A program made the position numbers and the translations under genes. Shown here in pieces: positions 44,943-54,177 of a DNA stretch of 64,000 nt. How positions within the stretch are numbered: position 1 is the first letter of the stretch; each line of letters opens with the position of its first letter. Under the pieces are notes generated by a model that worked only from the letters and a program-made list of their open reading frames with translations, had not been told where the DNA came from and searched no databases. The stretch is from Butyricicoccus sp. OM04-18BH (GTDB lineage Bacteria; Bacillota; Clostridia; Oscillospirales; Butyricicoccaceae): the NCBI RefSeq assembly GCF_003481705.1, contig NZ_QULN01000003.1:186001-250000 (forward strand), in the 5' to 3' direction.

Positions 44943-44993
44943 TCTTTTTTTCCATAAAAACCTCCCCCCATTTTTATGCATATCTTCTATAAA

Positions 44994-45026
44994 AATGTGC
45001 GTGCGCTATATATAAATGCACGCATT
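44994..45026. repeat. Inverted repeat upstream of asnB
   Basis: GCGTGC (44999-45004) and GCACGC (45018-45023) flank a 13-bp AT-rich centre; the outer bases AATG/CATT extend the symmetry with one mismatch. It could be an operator for asnB or a small hairpin. The remainder of the 44943-45142 gap is AT-rich with no promoter I can name confidently. Confidence 0.4.
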
Positions 45027-45142
45027 TGTTGCATTTGTGATTTTTTTGGCAAACTCTTGGTGAACTCTTTGCATATTACTGGTTGCTTTGGAATACAAAT
45101 GTTAAGTCCCGGCAAAATAAATTTTACAGGAGGAAATTTTTC

Positions 45143-46972
45143 ATGTGCGGAATTGGAGGCTTTGTCGATTTCGACCGCGACGCGCGGCGCGGCGGCCCGG
45201 TGCTCAGCGCGATGGACCGCAGGCTCCGGCCGCGCGGGCCGGATGCGTCCGGCGTCTATACCGACCCCGACGCGGCGCTCGTGCACCGCAGGCTGATCGT
45301 CATCGACCCCGAGGGCGGCGCGCAGCCCATGCTCTCGCCCGACGGGAACACCGTGCTCGTCTACAACGGCGAGCTGTACAACACAGACGAGGTGCGGGAT
45401 TCGCTCGCCGCCCTCGGCCATGTTTTCCGCAGCCGCTCGGATACCGAGGTCGTGCTGCACGCCTTTCTCGAATGGGATACGGACGCCTTCGCGCGGCTCG
45501 ACGGCATTTTTGCCTTCGCGCTCTGGCAGAAGGCCGAGCGGCGGCTCGTCCTCGTGCGCGACCGTCTGGGCGTCAAGCCGCTGTTCTGCTGTCCGACGCG
45601 CAGCGGCCTTGTGTTCGGCTCGACCATCGACACCGTGCTCTGCCACCCGGAAGCCGAGCCGGTGCTCGATGAGGACGGTCTGCGCACCGTGCTGCTGCTC
45701 GGCCCTGCGCGGCCGCCCGAAAGCGGCGTATTCCGCGGCATATCCTCGCTCCTGCCCGGCAGCTTTGCCGTGCTGACACCCGAAGGCTTCCGCAGGACCG
45801 CCTACTGGCGTCTGGAGGCGCACGAGCATGAGGACGACCTCGACGCGACCGTTCAGCGCACCCACGACCTCATCACCGATGCTGCGCAGCGGCAACTCGT
45901 CAGCGACGTCCCGCTCGCCTGCTTTCTGTCGGGCGGCCTCGACTCGTCCATCCTGTCCGCCGTCGCCGCACGCGCTTATGCGGCCCGAAATGAGACGCTT
46001 CACACCTGGTCGGTCGATTACCGCGAAAACCAGCGGTATTTCGTCAAAAATAGCTTCCAGCCGACCGATGACCGCGATTTTGCGGCGCTGATGACGGATT
46101 TTCTCGGCACGCATCATCACCGCGTCGTACTCGACCCGGAGGCGGTCTGCGCTGCGCTCCGCCCTGCCGCCGAGGCACGCGGACTGCCCGGCATGGCGGA
46201 CGTTGACTCCTCTCTGCTGCTGTTCTGTGCAGCCGTCAAGCAGGGCGGCACGACGGTCTGCCTGTCGGGCGAATGCGCGGATGAACTGTTCGGCGGATAT
46301 CCCTGGTACCACCGCGAGGAGATCCTGTTCGAGGACACCTTTCCGTGGTCGCGGTCGGTCTCGCTGCGGCTCGGCCTGCTGCGCGAGGGCGTCGTGAAAA
46401 ACGGCGCGGAATTCGTCCGCGAGCACTATCTTTCGACCTGCCGCCGTGCGCCCAGGCTCCCCTCGGACAGTCCGAAGGACGCGCGCATGCGCGAAATGTT
46501 CGTGCTCAACCTCGACTGGTTCATGGCGACCCTTCTCGACCGCAAGGACCGCATGAGCATGTATTCCGGACTCGAGGTCCGCGTGCCGTTCTGCGACCAC
46601 CGCATCGTCGAGTACGCCTACAATATGCCGTGGGCGTTCAAGGCGCTGGACGGCCGCGAAAAGGGCATCGTCCGCCGCGCGTTTGCCGATGAGCTGCCCG
46701 AAGCGATCATTTCCCGCCGGAAAAGTCCCTATCCGAAAACCTTTCACCCGGTTTACGCCCGTCTTTGCGCCGAGGGCGCGCGCCGCATCCTTGCGGACAG
46801 GAATTCGTTCGCCGCCGCTCTGTTCGACCGCGAAGCCGTCGAGCGGCTCATCCTTGATCCCGACAGCCTGCCTGAGCCGTGGTTCGGTCAGCTGATGCGC
46901 GTGCCGCAGATCTGCGCCTATATCATCCAGCTCGAGCACTGGGCGCAGCGTTTCCGGGTCCGGCTGGCATAA
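45143..46972 (+). CDS. asnB: Asparagine synthetase (glutamine-hydrolysing)
   Basis: Makes asparagine from aspartate, glutamine and ATP. The protein starts MCGIGGFVDF, so Cys2 is the glutaminase nucleophile, followed by the NTN glutaminase domain (LVYNGELYN, RSRSDTEVVLHAF, DGIFAFALW) and the synthetase domain with PPi-loop CFLSGGLDSSILSA and CLSGECADELFGGY. 609 residues. CAGGAGG at 45127-45133 fixes the ATG at 45143. Single gene transcribed away from bcd. Confidence 0.94.
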   Translation: MCGIGGFVDFDRDARRGGPVLSAMDRRLRPRGPDASGVYTDPDAALVHRRLIVIDPEGGAQPMLSPDGNTVLVYNGELYNTDEVRDSLAALGHVFRSRSDTEVVLHAFLEWDTDAFARLDGIFAFALWQKAERRLVLVRDRLGVKPLFCCPTRSGLVFGSTIDTVLCHPEAEPVLDEDGLRTVLLLGPARPPESGVFRGISSLLPGSFAVLTPEGFRRTAYWRLEAHEHEDDLDATVQRTHDLITDAAQRQLVSDVPLACFLSGGLDSSILSAVAARAYAARNETLHTWSVDYRENQRYFVKNSFQPTDDRDFAALMTDFLGTHHHRVVLDPEAVCAALRPAAEARGLPGMADVDSSLLLFCAAVKQGGTTVCLSGECADELFGGYPWYHREEILFEDTFPWSRSVSLRLGLLREGVVKNGAEFVREHYLSTCRRAPRLPSDSPKDARMREMFVLNLDWFMATLLDRKDRMSMYSGLEVRVPFCDHRIVEYAYNMPWAFKALDGREKGIVRRAFADELPEAIISRRKSPYPKTFHPVYARLCAEGARRILADRNSFAAALFDREAVERLILDPDSLPEPWFGQLMRVPQICAYIIQLEHWAQRFRVRLA

Positions 46973-47004
46973 AAAAAGAGCCGGAGATTTCTCTCCGACT
47001 CTCG
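46973..47004 (-). terminator. Terminator of the UPF0303 gene
   Basis: Minus strand stem AGAGTCGGAGA / TCTCCGGCTCT (one mismatch) with GAAA loop and T7. It abuts the asnB stop and may also slow asnB transcription. Confidence 0.8.
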
Positions 47005-47018
47005 GTTTCGCGACAGTC

Positions 47019-47483
47019 TCACGCGAGATACTCTGCGAGCGTATTGATCACGAGCTGATGATCGTCGAGATGGTCATCAAAGCCGGAAACGCAGATCGAG
47101 CCGATCGCGCCCGTGCCGCGCAGCGCGATCGGGAAGCCGCCGCCCGCCGCATAGTCGTCGCCGCACAGCTTGCGGTCTGCGAACGTCTGACCGGCGGCCT
47201 CCATCTCCGCGAACATGCGGAGCGACGAGCCCTCGGTCAGCTCGACCGCGTTGCGCTTGCGCGCGAGCCACAGCTCGCTCTCCGGCTTGGAGCCTTCCAT
47301 GAAATAACGGAACACGACAAGGCCGTTCACCGTGATCTCGACCGCGACCGGCTGCGCCTGCTTCTCTGCATTTTCGATCAGCTTGAGTCCGATATTCAGC
47401 GCATCCCGGCGCGAAAAGCGCTCGAACTGAAACTTTTCTTCCTGCTCTGCGCACATATCGCGCATGGTCTTGAAATCCTGCAT
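47019..47483 (-). CDS. UPF0303 / haem-degrading-domain family protein
   Basis: A 154-residue protein resembling the UPF0303 (GlcG/HbpS-like) family: FSRRDALNIGLKLIENA, ITVNGLVVFRYFMEGS, ERKRNAVELTEGSSL-like segment and GGGFPIALRGTGAIGSICVSG. The family fold is known but the biochemical role is unclear. Single gene with its own promoter and terminator, convergent with asnB. Confidence 0.82.
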   Translation of the reverse strand: MQDFKTMRDMCAEQEEKFQFERFSRRDALNIGLKLIENAEKQAQPVAVEITVNGLVVFRYFMEGSKPESELWLARKRNAVELTEGSSLRMFAEMEAAGQTFADRKLCGDDYAAGGGFPIALRGTGAIGSICVSGFDDHLDDHQLVINTLAEYLA

Positions 47484-47530
47484 TCTGTTTTCCTTCCTTC
47501 CGCAATGTCAAAACGAAATCCTGTGCTTTT

Positions 47531-47559
47531 ATTATACTTTCATCCGTTCCATTTGGCAA
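47531..47559 (-). promoter_or_regulatory. Promoter of the UPF0303 gene
   Basis: Minus strand -35 TTGCCA (47554-47559), 17-bp spacer, -10 TATAAT (47531-47536). It overlaps the ribosome site of the divergent gene at 47572. Confidence 0.75.
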
Positions 47560-47571
47560 GGAGGTCTTTCT

Positions 47572-47988
47572 TTGGCAGTTTCATCGGATACCGCCGTGCT
47601 GCGCGTCGCGGTCACAACCGCGCTCGGCGCACAGCCGCTCGAAAACGCCCTCGTCACGGTTTCGACCGCGCCCGACGAGAGCGGCTCGCGTCAGCTGCTC
47701 TACTCGGTCCGCACCGACAGCGGCGGCATGACGCCGCCCATGACGTTTTCCACGCCGCCGCGCGAAAACTCGCTCTCTCCCGACAGCGGCGTTCCCTATG
47801 CGCTCTACACGGTCGAGGCCGCGCTCGATGGCTACGTTCCGCTCACAGCCCTGCACATCGCGCTGTTTTCCGGCGTGCCGGCCCTGCTCCCCGTCGCGCT
47901 CACGCCGCTGCCCGAATACGAGAGCACCGCGCCTGCCGAGCTGACCTCGGATGGGCAGACGCAGGTGCTGAGCAGTGAAAGGGAGTGA
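47572..47988 (+). CDS. Small beta-sandwich (carboxypeptidase-regulatory-like) protein
   Basis: 138 residues, beginning LAVSSDTAVLRVAVTTALG and with PLENALVTVSTAPDESG and PYALYTVEAALDGYVPLTA, the pattern of prealbumin/CarboxypepD_reg-like domains. No signal peptide or catalytic motif is seen. The start is TTG at 47572 behind AAGGAGG. It precedes two peptidoglycan-binding genes and spoIIE on the same strand, which suggests a role in the spore envelope; this is inference. Confidence 0.7.
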   Translation: MAVSSDTAVLRVAVTTALGAQPLENALVTVSTAPDESGSRQLLYSVRTDSGGMTPPMTFSTPPRENSLSPDSGVPYALYTVEAALDGYVPLTALHIALFSGVPALLPVALTPLPEYESTAPAELTSDGQTQVLSSERE

Positions 47989-47992
47989 TCTT

Positions 47993-49405
47993 TTGCCCGT
48001 TTCCATCCCCGAGAACATCACCGTGCATCTGGGCGCGCCGTCCTCAAACGCCCCGAACATCACCGTGCCGTTCGCAGATTACGTGAAAAATGTCGCGTCC
48101 TCGGAAATCTACCCGACGTGGCCCGAGGCCGCCATCCGTGCGAATATCTATGCGCAGATGTCCTATGTGCTCAACCGCATCTTCACCGAGTGGTACCGCT
48201 CGCAGGGCTACGACTTCGACATCACCAATTCCACGCGCTATGACCAGTCCTTTGTCCCCGGGCGCGACATTTTCGAGAACATTTCGACCATTGTGGACGA
48301 CATGATCGGCAGCTATCTGACGCGCGGCGATGCGGTCGAGCCGCTGTTCGCGCAGTACTGTAACGGCACGACCGTCACCTGTCCCGGCGGCCTGAGCCAG
48401 TGGGGCACGGTCCCGCTCGCCGAGCAGGGACTTTCCGCCGAGGAGATCGTACGCTCCTTTTATGGCGACGACATCAATTTTTCCGCCGACGCGCCCCTCT
48501 CCCCCTCGCTCGGCGAGTCCTTCCCCGGCATCACGCTGCGGCTTGGCGAGAACGGCGAGGATGTGCGCACCATCCAGAACCGCCTCAACCGCATCTCGAC
48601 CAACTACCCGAACATTCCGAAGATCTACCCCGCCGACGGCGTGTTCGACGCCGACACCGAGGCCGCTGTCCGTGCGTTCCAGCGCCAGTTCAACCTGACG
48701 CCCGACGGTCTGGTCGGGCGCGCGACATGGTACCGGATCGCCTTTGTATATAATAATGTAAAGCGGCTGAGTGAACTGAACAGCGAGGGGCTGACCCTCG
48801 AGGAGATCTCGCGCCAGTATCCCGAGCTGCTCTCCGAGGGCATGAGCGGCGTTTCCGTCCGGCTTCTCCAGTATTTTCTCGCCATCGCGGGCGAGTACTA
48901 TGACGCCCTGCCCCGCTGGAGCGCGGCACAGCTCGACGGCATTTTCGGTCCGCAGACCCGCTCGGCCGTCGAGGCATATCAGCGCATGCTCGGCCTGCCC
49001 GTGACCGGCGCGGTGGACCGCGCGACATGGAACGCGCTGGTCTCTACCTACCGCTCCGTGCTGCTCGTGCAGCCCGAACAGGAGTGGCTCGGCCTGTTCA
49101 TCGGCCTGCCCGAGGTATTCCTCGTCACCGGCATGCGCGGCGACGCCGTGCGGCGGGCGCAGGAGCTCATCAACATCATCGCGCGCGGCTATCCCGAGGT
49201 GCCTGCGGTCGCGGTGGACGGCATTTTCGGCAGCGCGACCGAGAGTGCGGTCTCGGTCATCCAGACGCTGCTCGGTCTGCCCGCGACCGGCGCGGTCGGT
49301 CCGCTGACCTGGGAGGGGATGGCGCGGCTGGCCGCCGATGTCGAGGCGTCCTCCCGTTCTGCCGAAGGGCAGTATCCCGGCTACGTGCTCAGTGAGGAGG
49401 AATGA
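47993..49405 (+). CDS. Peptidoglycan-binding protein with SpoIID-like N-terminal region
   Basis: About 470 residues. The N-terminal 170 residues include [39 protein letters not shown] and [18 protein letters not shown], which resemble the SpoIID/LytB glycan-hydrolase region. Three PG_binding_1 repeats follow ([60 protein letters not shown]), each ending in a [12 protein letters not shown] or [12 protein letters not shown] turn. Start TTG at 47993 has GGGAG upstream; a GTG at 47975 is possible. No signal peptide is visible, so it may act inside the mother cell on the forespore coat/cortex. Confidence 0.8.
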   Translation: MPVSIPENITVHLGAPSSNAPNITVPFADYVKNVASSEIYPTWPEAAIRANIYAQMSYVLNRIFTEWYRSQGYDFDITNSTRYDQSFVPGRDIFENISTIVDDMIGSYLTRGDAVEPLFAQYCNGTTVTCPGGLSQWGTVPLAEQGLSAEEIVRSFYGDDINFSADAPLSPSLGESFPGITLRLGENGEDVRTIQNRLNRISTNYPNIPKIYPADGVFDADTEAAVRAFQRQFNLTPDGLVGRATWYRIAFVYNNVKRLSELNSEGLTLEEISRQYPELLSEGMSGVSVRLLQYFLAIAGEYYDALPRWSAAQLDGIFGPQTRSAVEAYQRMLGLPVTGAVDRATWNALVSTYRSVLLVQPEQEWLGLFIGLPEVFLVTGMRGDAVRRAQELINIIARGYPEVPAVAVDGIFGSATESAVSVIQTLLGLPATGAVGPLTWEGMARLAADVEASSRSAEGQYPGYVLSEEE

Positions 49406-49947
49406 AAGTGTACACAGACGAACAGAAGCGCCGCCATATCTACGATCTTCAGGTATGTCTGCGGCGTATCCAGCAGGAAAACGACCACCCGCAGCCGCTC
49501 GTGCCGGACGGCATCTTCGGCGCGGAGACCGCCGAAGCGGTCCGTGCGCATCAGCGGCAGAACGGACTTCCGGTCTCCGGGCAGGTTGACCGCGCGACCT
49601 GGGACAGCATCTTTGGCGCATACGAGCATCTGACCGCGCTCGATGCTCTGCCTGCCGCTGTCCGCTTTTTTCCGGCGGAGGGCGGCGTGCTCTCGCCCGG
49701 CGACAGGGGCGCGGCGGTGTTTGTCCTTCAGCTCCTGCTCGGCAGCGGCGCGCCGCACTTCGCAAATCTCGCTCCCGTCCCCCTCACCGGCGAATATGAC
49801 GCGGAGACTGAGACCGCTGTGCGCGTCATGCAGGGCATTTTCGGCCTGCCTCAGACCGGCGTCGCGGACTGCGCGACCTGGGATATGCTCGCAGGTCTGC
49901 ACAACGCGCTCTACGAGCGCGCGCCCCTCGCGTGGGCGCTGCCCTGA
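49402..49947 (+). CDS. Peptidoglycan-binding protein with two PG_binding_1 repeats
   Basis: 181 residues with two PG_binding_1 modules: [20 protein letters not shown] ending [12 protein letters not shown], and [20 protein letters not shown] ending [11 protein letters not shown]. It overlaps the preceding gene by 4 nt (ATGA), so the two are translationally coupled. No catalytic domain or signal peptide is visible. Confidence 0.82.
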   Translation: MKVYTDEQKRRHIYDLQVCLRRIQQENDHPQPLVPDGIFGAETAEAVRAHQRQNGLPVSGQVDRATWDSIFGAYEHLTALDALPAAVRFFPAEGGVLSPGDRGAAVFVLQLLLGSGAPHFANLAPVPLTGEYDAETETAVRVMQGIFGLPQTGVADCATWDMLAGLHNALYERAPLAWALP

Positions 49948-50002
49948 GCGGGTATAAAACGGCGACAGACCGGAAATCCTTACCGTGAAAGGGGTGTTTT
50001 TC

Positions 50003-50260
50003 ATGGTAAAGGGTATCAGCCGGCGCGTTGTGGTGGTGCGGCCGGAGAGCGGCGGCCCGTTCGAGCAGGCCATTTTCCTCGTGCGCGATCCGGCCTTTCC
50101 GCGCGGTGACGCCGTGCGCGAGGCCTGCCGCATCGCGGAGGGCTGTCTCGGCTCGAGACGGCGCAGACCGAGGCGCGTGTCCGCCCGTCTGCTCCCTGCC
50201 GCCTTCGCGCTCGGCGCTCTCACCGCGAGCCTCGTGCACCTGCTCGCCTCGCTCTTCTGA
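50003..50260 (+). CDS. Small membrane protein upstream of spoIIE
   Basis: 85 residues: a basic, soluble N-terminal part (VKGISRRVVVVRPESGGPFE, then FPRGDAVREACRIAEG), an arginine-rich stretch and one C-terminal transmembrane helix (about 65-85). The ATG at 50003 follows GAAAGGGG by 7 nt. I do not recognise the family. It has its own terminator and lies between the peptidoglycan-binding genes and spoIIE. Confidence 0.65.
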   Translation: MVKGISRRVVVVRPESGGPFEQAIFLVRDPAFPRGDAVREACRIAEGCLGSRRRRPRRVSARLLPAAFALGALTASLVHLLASLF

Positions 50261-50261
50261 A

Positions 50262-50309
50262 CAAACGGCGGCGCAGGAAATGTCCGGTCTCCTGCATCGC
50301 CGTTTTTCG
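50262..50309 (+). terminator. Terminator after the small membrane protein gene
   Basis: AAACGGCG...GCAGGA pairs with TCCTGC...CGCCGTTT, followed by T5. It separates the upstream cluster from spoIIE. Confidence 0.75.
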
Positions 50310-50377
50310 CACATCAAAACCGGTATTGCCTTTATTTCCGCCTGTATTTTCCGCCAACTCCTGCAAAAAGTCTGCGG

Positions 50378-50383
50378 TATACT
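50378..50383 (+). promoter_or_regulatory. Possible spoIIE -10 box
   Basis: TATACT about 28 bp before the spoIIE ATG, with no recognisable -35 box at normal spacing. In Bacillus spoIIE is a Spo0A-activated sigma-A promoter with non-standard spacing, so a lone -10 is expected; no clear Spo0A box was found here. Confidence 0.35.
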
Positions 50384-50411
50384 GAATGGGCAGTGAAGGA
50401 GGCTTTTCAAA

Positions 50412-52760
50412 ATGGACAAGCAAAAAGTGAGGCGTGCGCCGCGGCTGCTCGGAAGGGCAGCGAGCATCGCGGTCCGCCTGTGGAACGAGGAACATCTGCA
50501 TCGTCTGCTCGTCGGGACGCGGCGGTTCGTGTTGTGTGCGCTGCTCATGCAGGCGAACGTTTTCGACAGCTATGCGCCCTTCGGACTCGCGATGGCGAGC
50601 GCCATGATGGCGCACGGCGCCGGACTTTCCGCCGTCGGCGGCGTGGTCTGCGGCGCGATGCTCATCGACGACGGTCTGCTCGGCGGCGTTTACGTCGCCG
50701 CGACGCTCATCGTGCTGTGCGTCATGAGCGTGTGCACCGGTCTGCGCGTCGTACAGCGCCCGTGGTTCGCCCCGGCCGTCGCCGCAGCGGCAGGCGCCGC
50801 CTGTACATTCATCTTTCTGCCGGCCGGGGACGAGCTGCGCGCCCCGGCCGTGATGACCTTTCTCGCCGTGCAGGGACTGACGTTCGGCGTGTGCCGCATT
50901 TACGGCGCGGCGCTCGCTCCGCCGCGTGAGGAAGGCGACTGGCGCAGACCGGTCACGCTGCTCGCTGTGACCGCGACCGTGCTGCTGAGCCTCGCGCACG
51001 TCAGTCTGTTCGGTCTGTTCGCCCCGGCGAGGGCGGCGGCGCTGCTGCTCGTGCTCGGTACAGCCTATCTCGGCGGACCGGCGGTCGGTGCGGCGGCAGG
51101 CGTCGCCTTCGGCGCGGTGATGGATCTCGGCGTGGGCTCAGGAGCGCTGTTCACCTGCTGTTACGGCCTTTGCGCACTCGCGGCCGGGCTGTTCCGCGAC
51201 GGCGGACGCGCAAGGTTCGCCGTCTGCGCGTTCACCTCCGGCCTGTGCGCCTCCATGCTCGGCACGGGGAGCGACCTGTTCATTCCGCTCCTGTCCGAGC
51301 TGACGGCGGCGGTGCTGCTGTTCGCGTCGCTGCCCGAGGCGGTCTGGAATGCGCTACGGCGCACGCTGCTGCCCGAAACGCTCGTCGGTGAAAAAACGCG
51401 CCTCAAGCTGCGCCGGGCGGCCGGTCACTGCGCGACCGAGGCCGCGCAGGCGTTCTACGAGCTCTATCTCGCCATGCTGAGCGGCGCGGCCGAAGGCCGT
51501 GCGGCAGGAGACGAAAACCTGCGCGTTGTATTCGACCGGGCGAGCGACCGGGTGTGCAAGAGCTGCGTGCTGTGCGCACAGTGCTGGCAGAAGGACTACG
51601 TGACCACGCTCGCGGCGCTGAACGACGTCACGCAGCCCATGCTCGCGCGCGGCCGCGCGGAAATGCAGGATTTTCCCTATCATTTCTCCTCGCGCTGCGT
51701 ACATCTGCCCGAGCTCATCCGCGCCATCAACAGCGCACTCTTCGCGCTGCGCGAGCGGCAGAGCCTGCGGCGGCAGCAGGAGGAAAACCGCAGCCTGCTC
51801 GCGCGGCAGTATGCCGGCATCACCGACATCCTCCGCCAGCTCGGCGCGGAGGTGACGCAGGACGTGACCGCGCAGCCGATGATGGAAAAGCAGATCCGCC
51901 GCTATGCGGCGGCCTTCGGATGGATCGACCGGGTGTGCGCGGTGCGCGACGCGCAGGGGCGGCTGATCGTCGAGCTGTACGGCGACGGCATCGCGGACAT
52001 CCTGCGGCAGGGCGAAGGCTTTTCCGCCGGACTGAGCGCCCTGCTCGACGTTGCGCTGACCGAGCCGCGCGAGATGGAGAACGAGTTCGGCACCTGCCTT
52101 GAAATGCACGAGCGCGCGCCGTTCCGCGCGGTCGTCGGCATCGGCAGACAGCAGCGCTCGGGCGTTTCGGTCTCGGGCGACAGCGGCTGCTGGTTCCTGA
52201 CCGACGCCGGCGTTGCCTGTCTGCTGCTCGCAGACGGCATGGGCTCGGGCGCGGCCGCCGCACAGGACAGCCGCATGCTCGTCAGCTCGATGGAGCGCTT
52301 TCTCCGCGCCGGAATCCCGCTCGGCGATGCGCTCGGCGCGGTCTCTCCGGCGCTGCGGCTTCGCTCGGACGGCACGCGCTTCGTCACCCTCGACGCGCTC
52401 ACGCTCGACCTGTTCACCGGGCAGGCGGAGAGCCTGAAATGCGGCGCGGCGCCCTCTTATGTGCGCACGGATGGGCGCTGGAGCGTGCTCGCCGGGAAAT
52501 CGCTTCCCGTCGGCCTTTCCGATGAGAAAAACCAGAGTCAGTCGGTACCGCTGCGGCTTTCGCACGGCGACCTGTTCATCATGGTGTCGGACGGCGTGTC
52601 CGACGGGCTGGATGATGCGTGGGTGCGTGAGCTGCTGCGCGAGCACGGCGGCGAAGGGCCGAAGGAGCTCGCGGCGCGGCTTGTCACCGAGGCCCGGGGC
52701 CGCGGCAGCGACGACGACCGCACCGCCATCGTCATGCGCGTAGAAAAGACTCAATTTTAG
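50412..52760 (+). CDS. spoIIE: Stage II sporulation protein E (membrane PP2C phosphatase)
   Basis: 782 residues. The N-terminal third carries about ten transmembrane helices, a central region follows with conserved cysteines (CKSCVLCAQCW), and the C-terminal 200 residues are a PP2C-type phosphatase with LLLADGMGSGAAAAQDS and MVSDGVSDGLDD as metal-binding motifs. SpoIIE dephosphorylates SpoIIAA to release sigma F in the forespore and acts at the polar septum. Its presence indicates an endospore-forming host. Confidence 0.95.
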   Translation: MDKQKVRRAPRLLGRAASIAVRLWNEEHLHRLLVGTRRFVLCALLMQANVFDSYAPFGLAMASAMMAHGAGLSAVGGVVCGAMLIDDGLLGGVYVAATLIVLCVMSVCTGLRVVQRPWFAPAVAAAAGAACTFIFLPAGDELRAPAVMTFLAVQGLTFGVCRIYGAALAPPREEGDWRRPVTLLAVTATVLLSLAHVSLFGLFAPARAAALLLVLGTAYLGGPAVGAAAGVAFGAVMDLGVGSGALFTCCYGLCALAAGLFRDGGRARFAVCAFTSGLCASMLGTGSDLFIPLLSELTAAVLLFASLPEAVWNALRRTLLPETLVGEKTRLKLRRAAGHCATEAAQAFYELYLAMLSGAAEGRAAGDENLRVVFDRASDRVCKSCVLCAQCWQKDYVTTLAALNDVTQPMLARGRAEMQDFPYHFSSRCVHLPELIRAINSALFALRERQSLRRQQEENRSLLARQYAGITDILRQLGAEVTQDVTAQPMMEKQIRRYAAAFGWIDRVCAVRDAQGRLIVELYGDGIADILRQGEGFSAGLSALLDVALTEPREMENEFGTCLEMHERAPFRAVVGIGRQQRSGVSVSGDSGCWFLTDAGVACLLLADGMGSGAAAAQDSRMLVSSMERFLRAGIPLGDALGAVSPALRLRSDGTRFVTLDALTLDLFTGQAESLKCGAAPSYVRTDGRWSVLAGKSLPVGLSDEKNQSQSVPLRLSHGDLFIMVSDGVSDGLDDAWVRELLREHGGEGPKELAARLVTEARGRGSDDDRTAIVMRVEKTQF

Positions 52761-52807
52761 AAAAACCGCCTGCTTTCGATCGAAATCCGTGAAAGCAGGC
52801 GGTTTTT
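52761..52807. terminator. Bidirectional terminator after spoIIE
   Basis: Perfect 17-bp stem AAAAACCGCCTGCTTTC / GAAAGCAGGCGGTTTTT with a 13-nt loop, serving the convergent spoIIE and deacetylase-like genes. Confidence 0.92.
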
Positions 52808-52810
52808 GAT

Positions 52811-52842
52811 GCAATACCGCATAATGGAAGCTGCGGTGCTGC
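52811..52842. repeat. Second mini palindromic element of the MITE family
   Basis: GCAATACCGCATAATGGAAG followed by CTGCGGTGCTGC: the ends pair and the core matches the elements at 1269 and 54178. It lies between the spoIIE terminator and the end of the deacetylase-like gene. Confidence 0.55.
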
Positions 52843-52847
52843 CCGTA

Positions 52848-54047
52848 TTATCTTGTCTCGTTTGCGCCGTTGATGGGCGTGAGGGCGAGCGAGATCGTCC
52901 CGGACGGGATGCCCTGGCGCGACATATAGGCGGAGATCAGCTCGACCGCTTCGGCGGTTTCCTTGCTGTGGTGCAGGCTGAGCACGACTGTGGCGTTCGT
53001 TTCGGAAAAGCGCTGCGCAGTCTCGGCGTAAGCGCGGGCCGCCGTGCCCTTTTCGTCCCCGGCGTCCAGCGTCGCGTCCCACAGGCGGTAGCCTGCGGCG
53101 ATCAGCGCGTCGCGCTGCGTCCGGGAAAGCTGTGCACAGCCTGTGGATACCGAGACGATGCGCGTCTGTACGCCGGTCAGCAGGCGCAGCCGCTCGTTTG
53201 CGAGCGTCAGCTGCTCGACGAGCGCGTCCCCGGAGGCTTTTTCGTCCGCATCGAGCAGCAGCGCGAGCGTATGTCCCTCGGCCGCAATGCGGCGCACGGT
53301 GTCATCCGTCCAGTCCGCCGACTTGACCGGCAGAAAAAACGCCGCCGTGCGCCCGCTCCCACGCAGCGTATCCAGAACAGCCGCCGTATTTTTGTCCGGC
53401 GCACCGTAGAACGTCAGGTACACCCGTGCCGGCTTGCGCGCTGGCTTTTCCTCAACCTTCGGAATGGAAGTCTCGTCCGGCTTCGCTGCCGTGCCGCCAT
53501 TTGACGAAGCGCCGTTCGAGGATGAGCCGTTCGCGGACGAAATGCCCTTGTAACTGTTGATCGTGTTTTCGATCGTACCGGATTTTGCGGCGGCAAACGC
53601 GGAGTCGCTCGACGCCGAGCCGTCGGTCACGCGCAGCACGCTCTCCCCCGCGACCGCGAGCGTCGAATAGCTCAGACCGAACTTGCCGCAGCACAGCTTG
53701 ACCGGAACATAGGTCGTGCCGTTCATCGAATAGGCCGGTGTGGAATAGCTGTTGAGGTTCTGGTCATAGACATAGCCCTCCGCCGGGGAAAAGCTGAGCG
53801 TCTCGCCGTTTGCGGACAGGTCGAGCACGCCGTCCGAGCTGGAGGCGGACACGCCGAGCTGCGAAAATACGCTGTACGGCACATAGACTTCGCCGCCGAG
53901 GCGCGCCGGCATGGTGCTGTCCGAAAGCGGCAGGATGCTGTCGTTGACCGCCGTCAGCGTCAGCGCACGCGAGGGCGCAGGAATGCCGAGCGCCAGAACG
54001 CCTGCGCAGAGCAGCCCGCTCAGGATGCGTCTGATGCTCTTTTTCAT
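52848..54047 (-). CDS. Polysaccharide-deacetylase-like protein, catalytically degenerate
   Basis: 399 residues: signal peptide (1-28), copper-amine-oxidase-N-like stalk domain (about 30-145), Ser/Asn/Gly-rich linker, and a C-terminal NodB-fold domain (about 205-399). The family motif 1 TFDDGP is replaced by TFYGAP, so the catalytic and metal-binding aspartates are missing, and the metal HxxxH motif is reduced to GHTLALLLD. Overall fold is still recognisable from YLTFYGAPDKNTAAVLDTL and RTAAFFLPV. Probably secreted and non-enzymatic, perhaps wall-binding. Promoter at 54092-54120. Confidence 0.8.
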   Translation of the reverse strand: MKKSIRRILSGLLCAGVLALGIPAPSRALTLTAVNDSILPLSDSTMPARLGGEVYVPYSVFSQLGVSASSSDGVLDLSANGETLSFSPAEGYVYDQNLNSYSTPAYSMNGTTYVPVKLCCGKFGLSYSTLAVAGESVLRVTDGSASSDSAFAAAKSGTIENTINSYKGISSANGSSSNGASSNGGTAAKPDETSIPKVEEKPARKPARVYLTFYGAPDKNTAAVLDTLRGSGRTAAFFLPVKSADWTDDTVRRIAAEGHTLALLLDADEKASGDALVEQLTLANERLRLLTGVQTRIVSVSTGCAQLSRTQRDALIAAGYRLWDATLDAGDEKGTAARAYAETAQRFSETNATVVLSLHHSKETAEAVELISAYMSRQGIPSGTISLALTPINGANETR

Positions 54048-54091
54048 CTGCCCTCACCTCATCTTTGCGCATATAATTTCAGTATATTCCT

Positions 54092-54120
54092 ATTATACCA
54101 GACCTCCGGCGGTTTGTCAC
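54092..54120 (-). promoter_or_regulatory. Promoter of the deacetylase-like gene
   Basis: Minus strand -35 GTGACA (54115-54120), 17-bp spacer, -10 TATAAT (54092-54097), 45 bp before the start. Confidence 0.75.
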
Positions 54121-54177
54121 GATGCCGTTTTGCGGAAACCGCCTGCACCCGGCGCAGAATGTGCCGAAGCACAGCCG

